This document shows positions 16,781 through 26,872 of a stretch of DNA of 64,000 bases, one piece after another. Within the stretch, counting starts at the first letter, position 1, and every line of letters begins with the position of its first letter. The stretch covers positions 767,345 through 831,344 of the forward strand of contig NZ_WUUT01000001.1 of NCBI RefSeq assembly GCF_009831575.1, read 5' to 3'. A program made the translations under genes and the position numbers. This stretch comes from Halovenus carboxidivorans (GTDB taxonomy: Archaea > Halobacteriota > Halobacteria > Halobacteriales > Haloarculaceae). The notes under the pieces were generated by a model, which did not search any database, was not told where the DNA came from, and was given only the letters and a program-made list of their open reading frames with translations.

Positions 16781-17475
16781 TGTACGAGGCCGTCCACGCC
16801 CGTCCGGACGGGCAGAGCACGGTCGCCCGCCTGGCGCTGACCGCGAGCGAGTACGGCTTCGACGGTCTGGTCGTCCGCAATCACGGCGACGAACCCGCCT
16901 CGTACAGCCCCGGCGAGGTCGCTGACACCTACGATATCGACATCGTTGCCGGCGTGGAGATTCGCGTCGACGACCCGTCCCGGGCGAGCGGTTTCGTCAG
17001 TTCACACCGCGAACACCAGCGCATCGTCGCGGTCCACGGCGGCAACCCGGAGATCAACCGCTTCGCGGTCGAGCAGCCACAGGTCGACGTGCTCGCTCAC
17101 CCGATGATCGACGACGGGGATTTCAACCACGTCCTCGCGAAAGAGGCCGCCAGAAACGCCGTCCGGATCGAGTTCAACCTGGCGGGGGTGCTTCGCGCGT
17201 CCGGCGGGACGCGCGTCAGGCGGCTCCGGAACCTGCGGAAACTCCGCGAAATCGTCACCGAGTACGACGCGCCGTACGTGGTCAGCGCCGACCCGTTCTC
17301 ACACCTCCAGCTCCGGGCCCCCCGCGAACTGTCTGCCGTCGGCGAGGTAATCGGCTTCGACGCCAAGCAGATCGAACGCGGACTCGCGGAGTGGGGTCGA
17401 CTCGCAGAGCGCAACCGCCAGCGACAGTCCGAGGCGTTCGTCGAACCGGGCGTCCGCCGTCTCGACGACGAGTGA
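16780..17475 (+). CDS. rnp3: RNase P protein component 3 (p30 homologue)
   Basis: A 231-residue TIM-barrel protein of archaeal RNase P, which trims the 5' leader of pre-tRNA with the RNase P RNA. The N-terminus [22 protein letters not shown], the DIVAGVEIR strand, and [28 protein letters not shown] and [19 protein letters not shown] are family landmarks. ATG 16780 overlaps the preceding stop; the GTG three bases earlier is not needed. Confidence 0.92.
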   Translation: MYEAVHARPDGQSTVARLALTASEYGFDGLVVRNHGDEPASYSPGEVADTYDIDIVAGVEIRVDDPSRASGFVSSHREHQRIVAVHGGNPEINRFAVEQPQVDVLAHPMIDDGDFNHVLAKEAARNAVRIEFNLAGVLRASGGTRVRRLRNLRKLREIVTEYDAPYVVSADPFSHLQLRAPRELSAVGEVIGFDAKQIERGLAEWGRLAERNRQRQSEAFVEPGVRRLDDE

Positions 17476-17493
17476 GCAGGCGTCGGGAGCAGA

Positions 17494-17501
17494 ATACTTT
17501 A
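17494..17501 (+). promoter_or_regulatory. TATA box of gshA
   Basis: ATACTTTA is centred about 25 bases before the GTG at 17522, which supports that GTG as the leaderless start over the ATG at 17534. Confidence 0.5.
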
Positions 17502-17521
17502 GCCCGGCGGCGCACAACCGA

Positions 17522-18619
17522 GTGACAGAACAGATGGACCGCGGTGACGCCGAGCATTTCAATCGGATGGGGACACTCGGGATCGAGGAGGAGTTTTTCG
17601 TCGTCGACGACGCGGGTCGGCCGACCGCCGGCACCGACGAACTCGTCTACGAGTCGACGCCGCCGGAGATTCTCGACGGCCGACTCGATCACGAACTGTT
17701 CAAGTTCGTCATCGAGACACAGACGCCGTTGATCGAGGACATCGACGACGCGGCGGAGAACCTGCTGGCCGTCCGGGACGCGCTGATCGAGCACGCCGAC
17801 AGCGAGGGCTTTCAGATCGCCGCGGCGGGACTGCACCCGCTCGCGCGCTGGCGCGAACTCGAACACGCCGAGAAGCCGCGTTACAAGTCACAGCTCGACC
17901 GAATCCAGTATCCACAGCACCGGAACACGACCGCCGGACTGCACGTCCACGTCGGCGTCGACGACGCGGACAAGGCTGTCTGGGTGGCCAACGAGATCCG
18001 CTGGTATCTGCCGCCGCTGCTCGCGCTGTCGGCCAACTCGCCGTACTGGAACGGCTTCGACACCGGGCTACACTCCGCCCGTGCGAAGATCTTCGAGGGG
18101 CTTCCCAACACGGGGATGCCGACTACCTTCGACTCCTACGACGACTTCGACCGCTTCGAGCGCCGGATGCTCGAATCCGGATCGATCGAGGACCGGGGCG
18201 AACTCTGGTACGACGTGCGGCCACACTCCGCACACGGGACCGTCGAGGTACGGACCCCCGACGGCCAACACGACCCCGAGACGGTGCTCGCCTTCGTCGA
18301 GTACATCCACGCGCTCGTCGTCGACCTCTGTGAGCGCTACGAGGACGGCGAGACGGGCTACCGCCACCGACGTGAGATCCTCGACGAGAACAAGTGGCGC
18401 GCGATCCGTCACGGTCACGACGCCTCCTTCATCGACCGCGACGGCGAGGCGACTCTCTCTCTCGGGGAGTTCGTCGAGACCGAATCCGACCGTCTCGGCG
18501 TGAACGGCCTCGGAGACATCTACGAGGCCGAAAGCGGCGCGGACCGACAGCGTCGACTCCGAGAGGAGGAAGGCGCCGACGCGCTCTGTACCGCGCTGTT
18601 GCTCGAAGGCTCAGGCTGA
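17522..18619 (+). CDS. gshA: Glutamate-cysteine ligase
   Basis: 365 residues of the GCS2/YbdK-like family; in haloarchaea it makes gamma-glutamylcysteine, the main low-molecular-weight thiol there. [11 protein letters not shown] (metal/ATP-binding Glu cluster), [15 protein letters not shown] and [11 protein letters not shown] are the family signatures, and [17 protein letters not shown] carries conserved Arg residues. The start is the GTG at 17522, chosen from promoter spacing. The last 9 bases overlap the convergent GAF gene. Confidence 0.9.
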   Translation: MTEQMDRGDAEHFNRMGTLGIEEEFFVVDDAGRPTAGTDELVYESTPPEILDGRLDHELFKFVIETQTPLIEDIDDAAENLLAVRDALIEHADSEGFQIAAAGLHPLARWRELEHAEKPRYKSQLDRIQYPQHRNTTAGLHVHVGVDDADKAVWVANEIRWYLPPLLALSANSPYWNGFDTGLHSARAKIFEGLPNTGMPTTFDSYDDFDRFERRMLESGSIEDRGELWYDVRPHSAHGTVEVRTPDGQHDPETVLAFVEYIHALVVDLCERYEDGETGYRHRREILDENKWRAIRHGHDASFIDRDGEATLSLGEFVETESDRLGVNGLGDIYEAESGADRQRRLREEEGADALCTALLLEGSG

Positions 18620-19513
18620 GGCTTCCCGCCTCTGTGGATCGTGGATCCGGTCGAGCGCCGTCCCGGCGTGGGAGACGAGCAGTTCCAGCAGTTGCTGGTC
18701 CTCCTCGTCGAATCCGCCGGTCCCGGCGGGCGCGAGCAGGACGACGCCGCTGCCGTCGTGGGCAGTGACGAGCATCGAGAGCAGAGGTCCGTCCATCGGG
18801 GAGTCCTCGCGGACCACGGCGCTGGCCTGCTCCTGCTCGGTCGCCTCCCGCGCCAGGTCGATCAACGTCTCGTCGTCGGCGCCGATGATCGTGCTGTCGA
18901 TCACGGACCCCTCCTCGTCGACGGCGACCAGCGCCGTCTCGGTGAGGCCGAGCAGCGTCTGGATCGCCTCGATACAGAGCGCACTGACCTCGTCGACCGA
19001 GCGGGCGCGGTTCAGTTCGCGGCCGTAGTTGTTGATGTCGGCGGCCTTCCCCGCGAAGGCCTCGATCCGGTCGCGTTCGCGTTCGAGTTCGCGCTGTCGC
19101 AGTCGGCTCTGTGCGTCGTAGATGCCGACCAGCACCCCGACCACCGCGCCGACGGTGACGAGATTCATGGTGATGTACTGTCCCTGTGCGAGCGTATCCA
19201 GCGTGACCTGCTGGCTAAAGAGGATCAGCGCCGCAATCGAGGCGAAAATGACCGTCCCCCCCGCCCCCCAGGAGAGGATCCGGAACAGATCCGGCTCGAA
19301 CCCCTCCTGGTCGGTCAGCCAGTAGCCGACGTAGACCAGGCTCAGCCCGATCAGCGCGAACGGCATCGTCTCGAACGCGAAGACGATCACCAGCTCTGAC
19401 TGCGAGAGCCCGGTCAACTCCGAGAGCTGCTGGCCGCCCTGGACGAGTTGGATCGCCCCGAGAACCAACCCGACGACTGTGATACCCCACCCGCAGGCGT
19501 CACGGCGTTGCAT
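18611..19513 (-). CDS. Membrane-anchored GAF-domain sensor protein
   Basis: 300 residues: four predicted membrane helices (about 10-28, 42-65, 80-100, 113-132), a charged coiled linker ([17 protein letters not shown]) and a C-terminal GAF domain (about 165-295). No histidine kinase, GGDEF or DNA-binding domain follows, so output must be through a partner. The ligand is not predictable. It reads leftward and is convergent with gshA. Confidence 0.7.
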   Translation of the reverse strand: MQRRDACGWGITVVGLVLGAIQLVQGGQQLSELTGLSQSELVIVFAFETMPFALIGLSLVYVGYWLTDQEGFEPDLFRILSWGAGGTVIFASIAALILFSQQVTLDTLAQGQYITMNLVTVGAVVGVLVGIYDAQSRLRQRELERERDRIEAFAGKAADINNYGRELNRARSVDEVSALCIEAIQTLLGLTETALVAVDEEGSVIDSTIIGADDETLIDLAREATEQEQASAVVREDSPMDGPLLSMLVTAHDGSGVVLLAPAGTGGFDEEDQQLLELLVSHAGTALDRIHDPQRREASA

Positions 19514-19568
19514 TGGTAGTGTAAGGCTACTGCCCGGTCTTCAAACTATTTGACGCCAGCTGGTACGT

Positions 19569-21620
19569 TCACTCGATGTCGGGGGCCGGGACGCCCTCGT
19601 CGTCGCCCCCGTCGAGGTCGTACTCCTCGCGGAGCTGTCGGATGCGGTCACGGATGTCGGCCGCGAGCTCGAATTCGAGGTTGTCGGCGGCCTCCTCCAT
19701 CCGCTGTTCGAGTTCCTCGATCGCTCGGGCGGCCTCGTCGGCGTCTGACGGCTCCATCGACGCCGCGTCTCCGGTGTCGGTCTCGGTGCCGGGGAGGTTG
19801 GTCTCGCCGATCTCCTTGTCGATGGTCGTCGGCTCGTGGCCGTGTTTCTCGTTGAACTCACGCTGGATGCGCCGGCGACGTCTGGTCTCCTCGATTGCGG
19901 ACTCCATCGCCGCGCTCGGCTCGTCGGCGTACAGCACCACCTTGCCGTTGACGTTTCGGGCCGCCCGCCCCATCGTCTGGACGAGCATCGTCTCCGACCG
20001 CAGGAATCCCTCCTGGTCGGCGTCGAGAATACCCACGAGAGACACTTCCGGAATGTCCAACCCCTCGCGGAGCAGGTTGATCCCGACGATGGCGTCGATT
20101 TCGCCCAGCCGGAGGCTCCGGATCAGCTCGTGGCGTTCGAGCGTGTCGGTCTCGTCGTGCATGTACTCCACGTCGATGCCGGCCTCGGTGAGATACTCCG
20201 TCAGATCCTCGGCCATGCGTTTGGTGAGCGTCGTGACGAGCGCGCGCTCGTCCTCGGGCAGGTTCTCCAGCCGCTCGATGATATCGGAGACCTGTCCCTC
20301 GACGTCGGCGACCTCGATTTCGGGATCGACGAGGTAGGTCGGCCGGACGATCTGTTCGACGATCTGGTCGGACTCCTCGCGTTCGTATTCGCCCGGCGTC
20401 GCGGAGACGTACAGCGTCTGGTCGGTCTTCGCCTCGAACTCCTCGAAGGTGAGCGGGCGGTTGTCGAAGGCGGTCGGGAGCCGAAAGCCGTTCTCGACGA
20501 GTGACTCCTTGCGGGATTTGTCCCCCTCGAACTGCCCGCGGATCTGTGGGATCGTCTGGTGGGATTCGTCGACGACGGTGAGGAAATCGTCGGGGAAGTA
20601 ATCCAGCAGTGTGAACGGCGCTTCCCCAGTCTCGCGGTCGGAGAGATGCACCGAGTAGTTCTCGATGCCCGAGCAGTAGCCGGTCTCTTTGAGCATTTCG
20701 AGGTCGAAGGTGGTCCGCTCCTCGATGCGCTGGGCGGCGACCAGATCGCCCTTGCGCTCGAAGTAGCTGATCCGCTCTTCGAGCAGATCCTCGATTTCCT
20801 CGATGGCCTGTTCGAGTCGCTGTTCCGGGATCGAGTAGTGCTCCGCCGGGTGGATGAGCGTCGCTGGCTCCTCGCTTACGATCTCCCCCTCCAGCGGGTC
20901 GACCTTCCGGAGGCGGTCGATCTCGTCACCCCAGAGTTCGACCCGAACGGCGTAGCGTCCGTACATCGGGTAGATCTCGACCGTATCGCCGCGGACGCGG
21001 AAGGTGCCCTGGGTGAAGTCCACGTCGTTGCGCTCGTAGTTCAGATCGACCAGTCGGCCGAGTAGCTCCTCGCGGTCGATCCGCTGACCCTGTTCGAGGC
21101 GCAGGGCCATGTCGACGTAGTTCTGCGGATCACCGAGCCCGTAGATCGCGGAGACGGAGGCGACGACGATCACGTCGTCGCGGGTCAGAAGCGACCGAGT
21201 CGCGGAGTGACGCAGGCGGTCGATTTCCTCGTTGATCGAGGCGTCTTTCTCGATGTACTTGTCGGTCTGCTCGACGTAGGCCTCGGGCTGGTAGTAGTCG
21301 TAGTAGGAGACGAAATATTCTACTGCATTATCCGGGAACAGCTCCCGGAACTCCTCGTACAACTGCGCGGCCAGCGTCTTGTTGTGGGCGATCACCAGCG
21401 TCGGTTTCTGTATCTCCTCCAAGACCCAGGAGACGGTGTTGGTCTTTCCCGACCCCGTGACGCCGAGCAGGGTCTGTTTGTCCATGCCCTGCTCGAAGCC
21501 GTCGACGAGCGCCTCGATGGCCTCGGGCTGGTCGCCCGCCGGCTCGAACGGCGCGTCGACCCGAAAACTGCTTTCGGCGTCTGGTCGATCCGGCGACAGC
21601 GGACCCCCTGTGTCGGACAT
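19569..21620 (-). CDS. uvrB: Excinuclease ABC subunit B
   Basis: 683 residues, full length. It is the damage-verifying helicase-like subunit of nucleotide excision repair. Walker A is GVTGSGKT near residue 53, the beta-hairpin is [11 protein letters not shown], motif II is [11 protein letters not shown], motif V is [17 protein letters not shown] and motif VI is QTMGRAARN. The C-terminal UVR motif ([19 protein letters not shown]) that contacts UvrC is present. uvrA and uvrC are not in the window. Confidence 0.97.
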   Translation of the reverse strand: MSDTGGPLSPDRPDAESSFRVDAPFEPAGDQPEAIEALVDGFEQGMDKQTLLGVTGSGKTNTVSWVLEEIQKPTLVIAHNKTLAAQLYEEFRELFPDNAVEYFVSYYDYYQPEAYVEQTDKYIEKDASINEEIDRLRHSATRSLLTRDDVIVVASVSAIYGLGDPQNYVDMALRLEQGQRIDREELLGRLVDLNYERNDVDFTQGTFRVRGDTVEIYPMYGRYAVRVELWGDEIDRLRKVDPLEGEIVSEEPATLIHPAEHYSIPEQRLEQAIEEIEDLLEERISYFERKGDLVAAQRIEERTTFDLEMLKETGYCSGIENYSVHLSDRETGEAPFTLLDYFPDDFLTVVDESHQTIPQIRGQFEGDKSRKESLVENGFRLPTAFDNRPLTFEEFEAKTDQTLYVSATPGEYEREESDQIVEQIVRPTYLVDPEIEVADVEGQVSDIIERLENLPEDERALVTTLTKRMAEDLTEYLTEAGIDVEYMHDETDTLERHELIRSLRLGEIDAIVGINLLREGLDIPEVSLVGILDADQEGFLRSETMLVQTMGRAARNVNGKVVLYADEPSAAMESAIEETRRRRRIQREFNEKHGHEPTTIDKEIGETNLPGTETDTGDAASMEPSDADEAARAIEELEQRMEEAADNLEFELAADIRDRIRQLREEYDLDGGDDEGVPAPDIE

Positions 21621-21690
21621 TACCTGCTAGTACGTCCCGACGCACTTCACGGATGCGCTTTTTCGGCGGTGCCGAGGCCGCTCGAAAGGC

Positions 21691-22356
21691 CTACTCGTTC
21701 GATTGCTCAGAGCCCCGCGTGTCGCCACCATCACGAGACCAGCCACACCGCTGGCACTCCTCGACGCCTACGACCAAGGTCAGCCCGCAGTTCGGACAGG
21801 ACTCCGAGTCGGCCCCGCCCTCGTCCGCCCGAGCGGAGTCCCGCCGACGGGCCCGTTCGTACCCGAACAGACTCCCGAGTGCGAGCAGCACCGCGAGACC
21901 GCCTCCGGCAGCCGATACCAGGACACTCAGAACCCCGAACCGATCTCTCTCTCGCGCCGTCAGTTCGTAACACTGTGACTCGTACTGGATCTCGTTCGTG
22001 CGGCTGACATCACTCTGCAGTTCGAACTCGGCGGGGTGGCTCCGTGTCGTGTACGCCCCATCGGCCTGGAGCGCCGACCGGAAGACCTCCCGGCCCTCCG
22101 GTGATAGTTCGCTGAACGGGGTCCCGGTCTGGTTTCCCGCACACGCATCGACGCTGTACTCGATCTGTTCGCCCTCCAGATGGAGTGCTCCGGCACCGAG
22201 GACGGTCGTCAGCCCGACGAGCAGACTCACAACGAGCAGTAGGTGCGGACCAGTCGGCGTGTCCTCAGACGAGACGTAGACCACGACGGCCCCGCTGACG
22301 AGCACGAACAGACCGGTGACGACCAGCAGTAGCTCGAACGACGACAGCGAGACCAT
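21691..22356 (-). CDS. Membrane protein with C-terminal zinc ribbon
   Basis: 221 residues from ATG 22356. Two N-terminal helices (about 5-27 and 38-58), an extracellular loop with two Cys (DACAG and SQCYEL), a third helix (about 138-160), then a cytoplasmic tail ending in a zinc ribbon with CPNCG and CQRCG (C-x2-C, about 8 residues, C-x2-C). Family not recognised. The convergent gene to its left is more than 60 bases away. Confidence 0.6.
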   Translation of the reverse strand: MVSLSSFELLLVVTGLFVLVSGAVVVYVSSEDTPTGPHLLLVVSLLVGLTTVLGAGALHLEGEQIEYSVDACAGNQTGTPFSELSPEGREVFRSALQADGAYTTRSHPAEFELQSDVSRTNEIQYESQCYELTARERDRFGVLSVLVSAAGGGLAVLLALGSLFGYERARRRDSARADEGGADSESCPNCGLTLVVGVEECQRCGWSRDGGDTRGSEQSNE

Positions 22357-22473
22357 ACCGAGACGATTTCTCGATTCTGGAATAAGTTTTCTGCCACCGC
22401 CGTACCGTTTGCCACCGCGGTCGGAACCCAGGTCGACACGCACTTTTTTGTCGGTCTCGCTCGCAGACGTGGT

Positions 22474-23286
22474 ATGTCACTCGATGACGCACCGGCGACC
22501 GCGATGTACCGACGGCGGGCGGAGACGCTCACTCGCGAGGCCGGCAGCGGCCCCGAACTGCTCTGTGCCCACGGCACGCTGATGGATCGGACGATGTTCG
22601 ACCCGCAGATCGACGGCCTCTCCGACGAGTATCGCGTCGCCGCCTACAACCTCCGGGCGCGGACCGAACGCGCCTACGAACCCTACGACCTCTTCGACCT
22701 CGTCGAGGACTGCCGAGCGACAATCGACGCTCTCGACATGGACGAGCCAGTCGTCGCCGGCATGTCGATGGGCGGGTTCATGGCGATCCGGCTGGCGATG
22801 GAGTATCCCGAGGAAATCTCCGGTATCGTCCTGATCGACTCCACCTCCCGACCGCACCCCGAGGAGGACATCGAACTCTACCAGGGGATGATCGACCGGG
22901 GACGCGAGGACGACCACATGGCGACGAGCATGGCCGAGACGGTGACTCACTTCCTGTTCGGCGAGACGACCCGTGAGGAGAACCCGGAACTCGTCCAGTC
23001 CTGGATGGAACGGTGGGAGACCTACTCCGGCGAGGCGGTCTACCAAGAGGTCAGTTCGTGGCTCGAACGGCCCGACGTGACCGACCAACTCGCTGGCGTC
23101 GACGTGCCGGCGCTGGTCGTCCACGGCGAGGAGGACGAATCGATCCCGTTCGAGCGGGCGGAGCCGACAGTCGACGCCCTCGACGCCGAGCAGGCACTCA
23201 TCCCCGAAGCGGGTCACTCCTCGAACGTCGAACGACCGGCGGCAGTCAACGACGCGATCCGCGAGTTCCTGGCCGACGTGTACTGA
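22474..23286 (+). CDS. Alpha/beta hydrolase
   Basis: A 270-residue alpha/beta-fold hydrolase. The oxyanion strand is LLCAHGTLMD, the nucleophile elbow GMSMGG (Ser near residue 93), the acid is the Asp in HGEEDESIP, and the catalytic His is in PEAGHSSNVERP. A lid region lies between about 130 and 200. Substrate unknown. A T-rich ACTTTTTTG centred 27 bases before ATG 22474 suggests leaderless expression. Confidence 0.85.
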   Translation: MSLDDAPATAMYRRRAETLTREAGSGPELLCAHGTLMDRTMFDPQIDGLSDEYRVAAYNLRARTERAYEPYDLFDLVEDCRATIDALDMDEPVVAGMSMGGFMAIRLAMEYPEEISGIVLIDSTSRPHPEEDIELYQGMIDRGREDDHMATSMAETVTHFLFGETTREENPELVQSWMERWETYSGEAVYQEVSSWLERPDVTDQLAGVDVPALVVHGEEDESIPFERAEPTVDALDAEQALIPEAGHSSNVERPAAVNDAIREFLADVY

Positions 23287-23340
23287 CCGCCGAACGCAAG
23301 CGGGCCACTCATACTCGTCGACGCCGTAGCACCGATACCT

Positions 23341-23727
23341 ATGCCAATCGACCTGACCCGACGACGGCTGTTACAGTCTCTCGGAACGGGAGCGCTCGTC
23401 GGGGTCGCGGGTTGTACCGGCGAAGCGATCGAGGGTGAAGTTCGGGCCGAGGCGGTCTACATCGAGCCGGACAAACTCGATTCGCCGGTCGAGGGGACAG
23501 TCACGGCGACCGTTCTCGTCGCAAACCACGGCATTCCCGCCGATCTCAAAATCACCGTCGAAGCGGTGAATCTGGATGCCGATCCGGACAACCCGGAAGC
23601 AGCGATCACCCAAACCGCCTCGATCGTCCGGTCGTTCGACCGACAGGAACAGCGGGAGGTGACGGTCGATATCGAGCCCGGACCACTGGCCGACGGGCTG
23701 CTCGCGGATGCTGGTGCCGCCAACTAG
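23341..23727 (+). CDS. Tat-exported lipoprotein, small beta domain
   Basis: 128 residues. The signal has a twin-arginine run (TRRRLLQSLG) and a lipobox (GVAGC, Cys near 27), so a lipid-anchored cell-surface protein exported folded. The remaining 100 residues form a beta-rich domain (EGTVTATVLVANHG, then REVTVDIEPG) of CARDB-like character. Function unknown. Its last 4 bases overlap the convergent TFB gene. Confidence 0.7.
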   Translation: MPIDLTRRRLLQSLGTGALVGVAGCTGEAIEGEVRAEAVYIEPDKLDSPVEGTVTATVLVANHGIPADLKITVEAVNLDADPDNPEAAITQTASIVRSFDRQEQREVTVDIEPGPLADGLLADAGAAN

Positions 23728-24701
23728 AGCCCGGGGACGTTCTCCTCGGCCTCGAGCAGTTCGTGATAGCGGTTCCGGATCGTCACTTCGGAGATGTTCG
23801 CGACCTCGCTGACCTCGCTTTGGGTGACCTTCTCGTTGGTCAACAGCGAGGCGGCGTAGACCGCAGCGGCGGCCAGTCCGACCGGGGACTTGCCGGAGTG
23901 GACGCCCTGTTCTTTGGCGTTTTGCAGGAGCTGTCGGGCGCGGCGCTCGACCTCTTCCGAGAGTTCGAGGTCCGAGACGAACCGGGGGACGTAGCTCTCG
24001 GGGTCGGCGGGTTTGATCTCCAGGCTCAACTCCCGGACGACGTAGCGGTAGGTTCGGGCGATCTCGTCTTTGTCGACCCGTGACACCGTCGTCAGTTCGT
24101 CCAGCGAGCGGGGAGTTCCCGCCTTCCGGGCGGCGGCGTACAGCGAGGCGGTCGCGACGCCTTCGATGGAGCGGCCGGGCAGTAGATCCTCTTCGAGCGC
24201 TCGTCGGTAGATGACGCTCGCGGTCTCGCGGACGTTCTCCGGGAGCCCCAGCGCGGAGGCCATCCGGTCGATCTCGCCCAGCGCCTGCTTGAGATTCCGT
24301 TCCTTGGAGTCACGGGTCCGGAACCGCTCGTTCCAGGTCCGGAGCCGCTGCATCTTCTCGCGCTGGCGACTCGACAGCGCGTTGCCGTAGGCGTCTTTGT
24401 CCTGCCAGCCGATGTTCGTCGACAGTCCCTTGTCGTGCATCATATTCGTCGTCGGAGCACCGACGCGGGACTTCTCGTCTTTCTCCTTGGCGTCGAACGC
24501 CCGCCACTCCGGGCCGGGGTCGATCTCGTCTTCCTCGACGACAAGTCCGCAGTCCTCACAGACGGTCTCGCCGTGTTCGGCGTCCGACGCGAGGTTGCCA
24601 CCACACTCCGGGCAGACGAGCGTCTCGTCGTCTGTTTCCTGTTCTTCAGTCTCCTCGCGCTCGCTCTCGCGCGCGTATCGTCTTGTTGTCGTGTCAGTCA
24701 T
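23724..24701 (-). CDS. tfb: Transcription initiation factor TFB
   Basis: 325 residues from ATG 24701. It is the archaeal TFIIB that bridges TBP-TATA and RNA polymerase. The N-terminal zinc ribbon is CPECGGN and CEDCGLV, followed by the B-finger region (GPEWRAFDAKEKDEKSRVG), and two cyclin folds (about 125-215 and 220-310). The C-terminal helix-turn-helix that reads the BRE is near SEVANISEVTIRNRYHEL. Haloarchaea have several TFBs, so the number cannot be assigned. A TATA-like GTTTAAGT lies near 24784 on the minus strand. Confidence 0.95.
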   Translation of the reverse strand: MTDTTTRRYARESEREETEEQETDDETLVCPECGGNLASDAEHGETVCEDCGLVVEEDEIDPGPEWRAFDAKEKDEKSRVGAPTTNMMHDKGLSTNIGWQDKDAYGNALSSRQREKMQRLRTWNERFRTRDSKERNLKQALGEIDRMASALGLPENVRETASVIYRRALEEDLLPGRSIEGVATASLYAAARKAGTPRSLDELTTVSRVDKDEIARTYRYVVRELSLEIKPADPESYVPRFVSDLELSEEVERRARQLLQNAKEQGVHSGKSPVGLAAAAVYAASLLTNEKVTQSEVSEVANISEVTIRNRYHELLEAEENVPGL

Positions 24702-25045
24702 GTTGGTCTCTGCTGGTGAAGGGATTACACGGAAAACGTCCAGCGGTATCCAGCGGTACATTTATGTTGGTCGCCAAGCAACTTAAACCCTTCCCTGAAA
24801 ACTGCGCCCGTGTGATGGGGTGTGTTCACACTCGCTGTTGTCCTGTGGAGGCGTCCCGGCTCACCGGGGACGTGTTCCTGTTCTATCACACCGGCCCTAT
24901 CACCGTTCGTTTCTCGGTGACGGCTGTAGGTTCCGCGGTAATTATATAGAAATATATACCGGAGTATAGGCCAATATAGTACACACCGAAAAGCCGGACA
25001 TATATTACCAAAGATATTAACGGAGAGGGGAATATTTGTGGATGA
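24702..25045. promoter_or_regulatory. Divergent TFB/phnD intergenic region
   Basis: A 344-base gap with regulatory signals for both genes. A tandem pair CCAGCGGTAT/CCAGCGGTAC lies at about 24740-24759, 40-60 bases before TFB. Its TATA-like box is near 24784. Towards phnD there are three AT-rich elements: ATTATATAGAAATATATACC at 24941-24960, ACATATATTA at 24999-25008 and AAGATATTAA near 25011. The high TATA density suggests a strongly regulated phn promoter. No gene is seen. Confidence 0.5.
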
Positions 25046-26014
25046 ATGTCCGAACAAAACCTGCAGTCTAGCCAGTCGAGACGCAAATTCCTTGTAACGG
25101 CGGGCGCAGTCGGTGCCACGTTCGCGGCCGGTTGTACCGGCGGCGGCAGTGACCAGGCGTTCGGAGATGGGACAGTGGACTTCAACGTCTCCCCGAGCGT
25201 TGCACAGGAGAACCTCGAAGCGCAGTACACGCCGGTTCAGGAGTATCTCTCGAACGAACTGGACGCCGACGCGGAGATGCAGTTGGCGAACAACTACAGC
25301 GCCGTCATCCAGGCGCTGGGCTCGGGTACGTCGGACGTTGCCGAGACGGGGCCGTTCGCGGCCGCGCTCGGCGCGGAATCCGACAGAGCTGAAATCGTCC
25401 TCCAGCGCCAGGGCTACGGCTCCTGGACGTACATGAGCGGGATCGCGGTCCGACGGGACAGCGACATCGATGAGCTGTCCGATCTGGAAGGCGAGACGAT
25501 CGCCTTCGCGGACCCGCTGTCGACCAGCGGTGCGCTGTTCCCGCTGTACGGCCTCTCGAACGACGGCGGTCTCGATATCGGCAACCTTCCGACCGGCGAC
25601 GGAAGCGGCGCGGACTTCACGCCGAACTTCGCCGGGTCGCACCCGGCCTCCTACGAGACGATGGCCAACGGTCAGGCTGCCGCGGCCGGTATCGGCGGTT
25701 TCGTCCAGGGGCTGAAAGAGGGCGCGGACACCAACCCCTGGGGCGAGACCGCCGAGTGGCTCTGGACCCGGGAAGGGCTGCCGCGAGCGCCGATCGTCGT
25801 CAGTCCGGAACTGTCCGAGGAGAACAAAAACGCCGTCGTCGACGCGTTCCTCAACGCCCCGGACGACATCTACTGGGGTGTCGACGGCGAGGAGGGAACC
25901 GACGACGACCTCTGGTTCAACGCCGTTCGTGAAGCAGGTGTCGAGAAGTACCAGCCTGTGATCGATGCGGCGAACGAACTCGGCGTCGGCACGGATATCT
26001 TCCAGCAGAACTGA
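25046..26014 (+). CDS. phnD: PhnD-type substrate-binding lipoprotein of an ABC importer
   Basis: 322 residues. A Tat-type signal (SQSRRKFLVTAGAVGA) and lipobox (AAGC, Cys near 29) give a lipid-anchored binding protein. The domain is the PhnD/phosphonate-phosphite-phosphate family: VDFNVSPSVAQEN, then TSDVAETGPFA, then LEGETIAFADPLSTSGALFPLY and NGQAAAAGIGGFV. It leads the phnDCE operon; phnC follows after 6 bases. No C-P lyase genes are present in the window, so the transported oxyanion (phosphate, phosphonate or phosphite) cannot be settled. Confidence 0.88.
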   Translation: MSEQNLQSSQSRRKFLVTAGAVGATFAAGCTGGGSDQAFGDGTVDFNVSPSVAQENLEAQYTPVQEYLSNELDADAEMQLANNYSAVIQALGSGTSDVAETGPFAAALGAESDRAEIVLQRQGYGSWTYMSGIAVRRDSDIDELSDLEGETIAFADPLSTSGALFPLYGLSNDGGLDIGNLPTGDGSGADFTPNFAGSHPASYETMANGQAAAAGIGGFVQGLKEGADTNPWGETAEWLWTREGLPRAPIVVSPELSEENKNAVVDAFLNAPDDIYWGVDGEEGTDDDLWFNAVREAGVEKYQPVIDAANELGVGTDIFQQN

Positions 26015-26020
26015 CTCCCC

Positions 26021-26872
26021 ATGTCGAAGGTCTCATTCGACGGCGTCCGGAAAGTGTACAACGAGGAGACAGTCGCTCTCGACGGGATCGACTGTACGAT
26101 CGAGGACGGCGAGTTCGTCGTCCTGCTCGGCCCCTCCGGCGCCGGCAAGTCGACGCTGCTCCGTGTCCTCAACGGGCTGACGATGCCGACGGAGGGCGAG
26201 GTGACAATCGACGGCGAACCGGTCCAGGGGGAGCGCGAGGACGTGGCGATGGTCTTCCAGATGCACTATCTCGTCGAGAGCATGAGCGCGTTCAAGAACG
26301 CGCTGACCGGTGGCCTCTCACGGGAAGGTCTCGGCCGCAGCCTCCTGACCCTGTACGACCGCGAGGAGAAGATGGCGGCGCTCGACGCACTCGATACCGT
26401 CGGACTCCTCGACGAGGCCGAGCAGCGCGCGGGGTCGATGTCCGGCGGACAGAAACAGCGAGTCGGGATCGCTCGCGCACTGGTCCAGGAGCCGGAACTC
26501 CTTCTCGCCGACGAACCGGTGTCGAGTCTCGACCCCAAGGCCGCCCGCGACGTGATGCGGTACATGAAAACCGCCAGCGAGGAGCGCGGGCTGACCACAG
26601 TCGCCAGCCTGCATCAGGTCGACATCGCCCGCAAGTTCGGCGATCGGTTCCTCGGCGTCCGCGACGGTGAACTCATCTTCGACGGGACGCGTGACGAACT
26701 GACGATGGACGTGTTCGACCGGATCTACTACGGCGAGGAGGGCGCCAGCGACCGGTCCGAGCGTGACTCCGAGCGGCTGGCGGCTCCGACCCGCACGTCG
26801 AGCGACTCCGAGGAGGCTACGGAGAATCCTGAGACGCCAACACAACCGACATCGTCGGGTGGGAATCCATGA
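26021..26872 (+). CDS. phnC: PhnC-type ABC transporter ATP-binding protein
   Basis: A 283-residue ATPase energising the importer. Walker A GPSGAGKST is near residues 37-45, the Q-loop is VFQMHYL, the signature MSGGQKQR precedes VGIARAL, Walker B is LLLADEPVSSLD, and the H-loop is ASLHQVD. The last 35 residues form an acidic Ser/Thr/Pro tail not seen in bacterial PhnC. It overlaps the permease start by 4 bases. Confidence 0.93.
   Translation: MSKVSFDGVRKVYNEETVALDGIDCTIEDGEFVVLLGPSGAGKSTLLRVLNGLTMPTEGEVTIDGEPVQGEREDVAMVFQMHYLVESMSAFKNALTGGLSREGLGRSLLTLYDREEKMAALDALDTVGLLDEAEQRAGSMSGGQKQRVGIARALVQEPELLLADEPVSSLDPKAARDVMRYMKTASEERGLTTVASLHQVDIARKFGDRFLGVRDGELIFDGTRDELTMDVFDRIYYGEEGASDRSERDSERLAAPTRTSSDSEEATENPETPTQPTSSGGNP

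Noticed and set aside
24739-24759. Tandem CCAGCGGTA pair as a mobile-element end
   Set aside because: Only two short copies with no inverted partner or target duplication; an operator or chance repeat is simpler.
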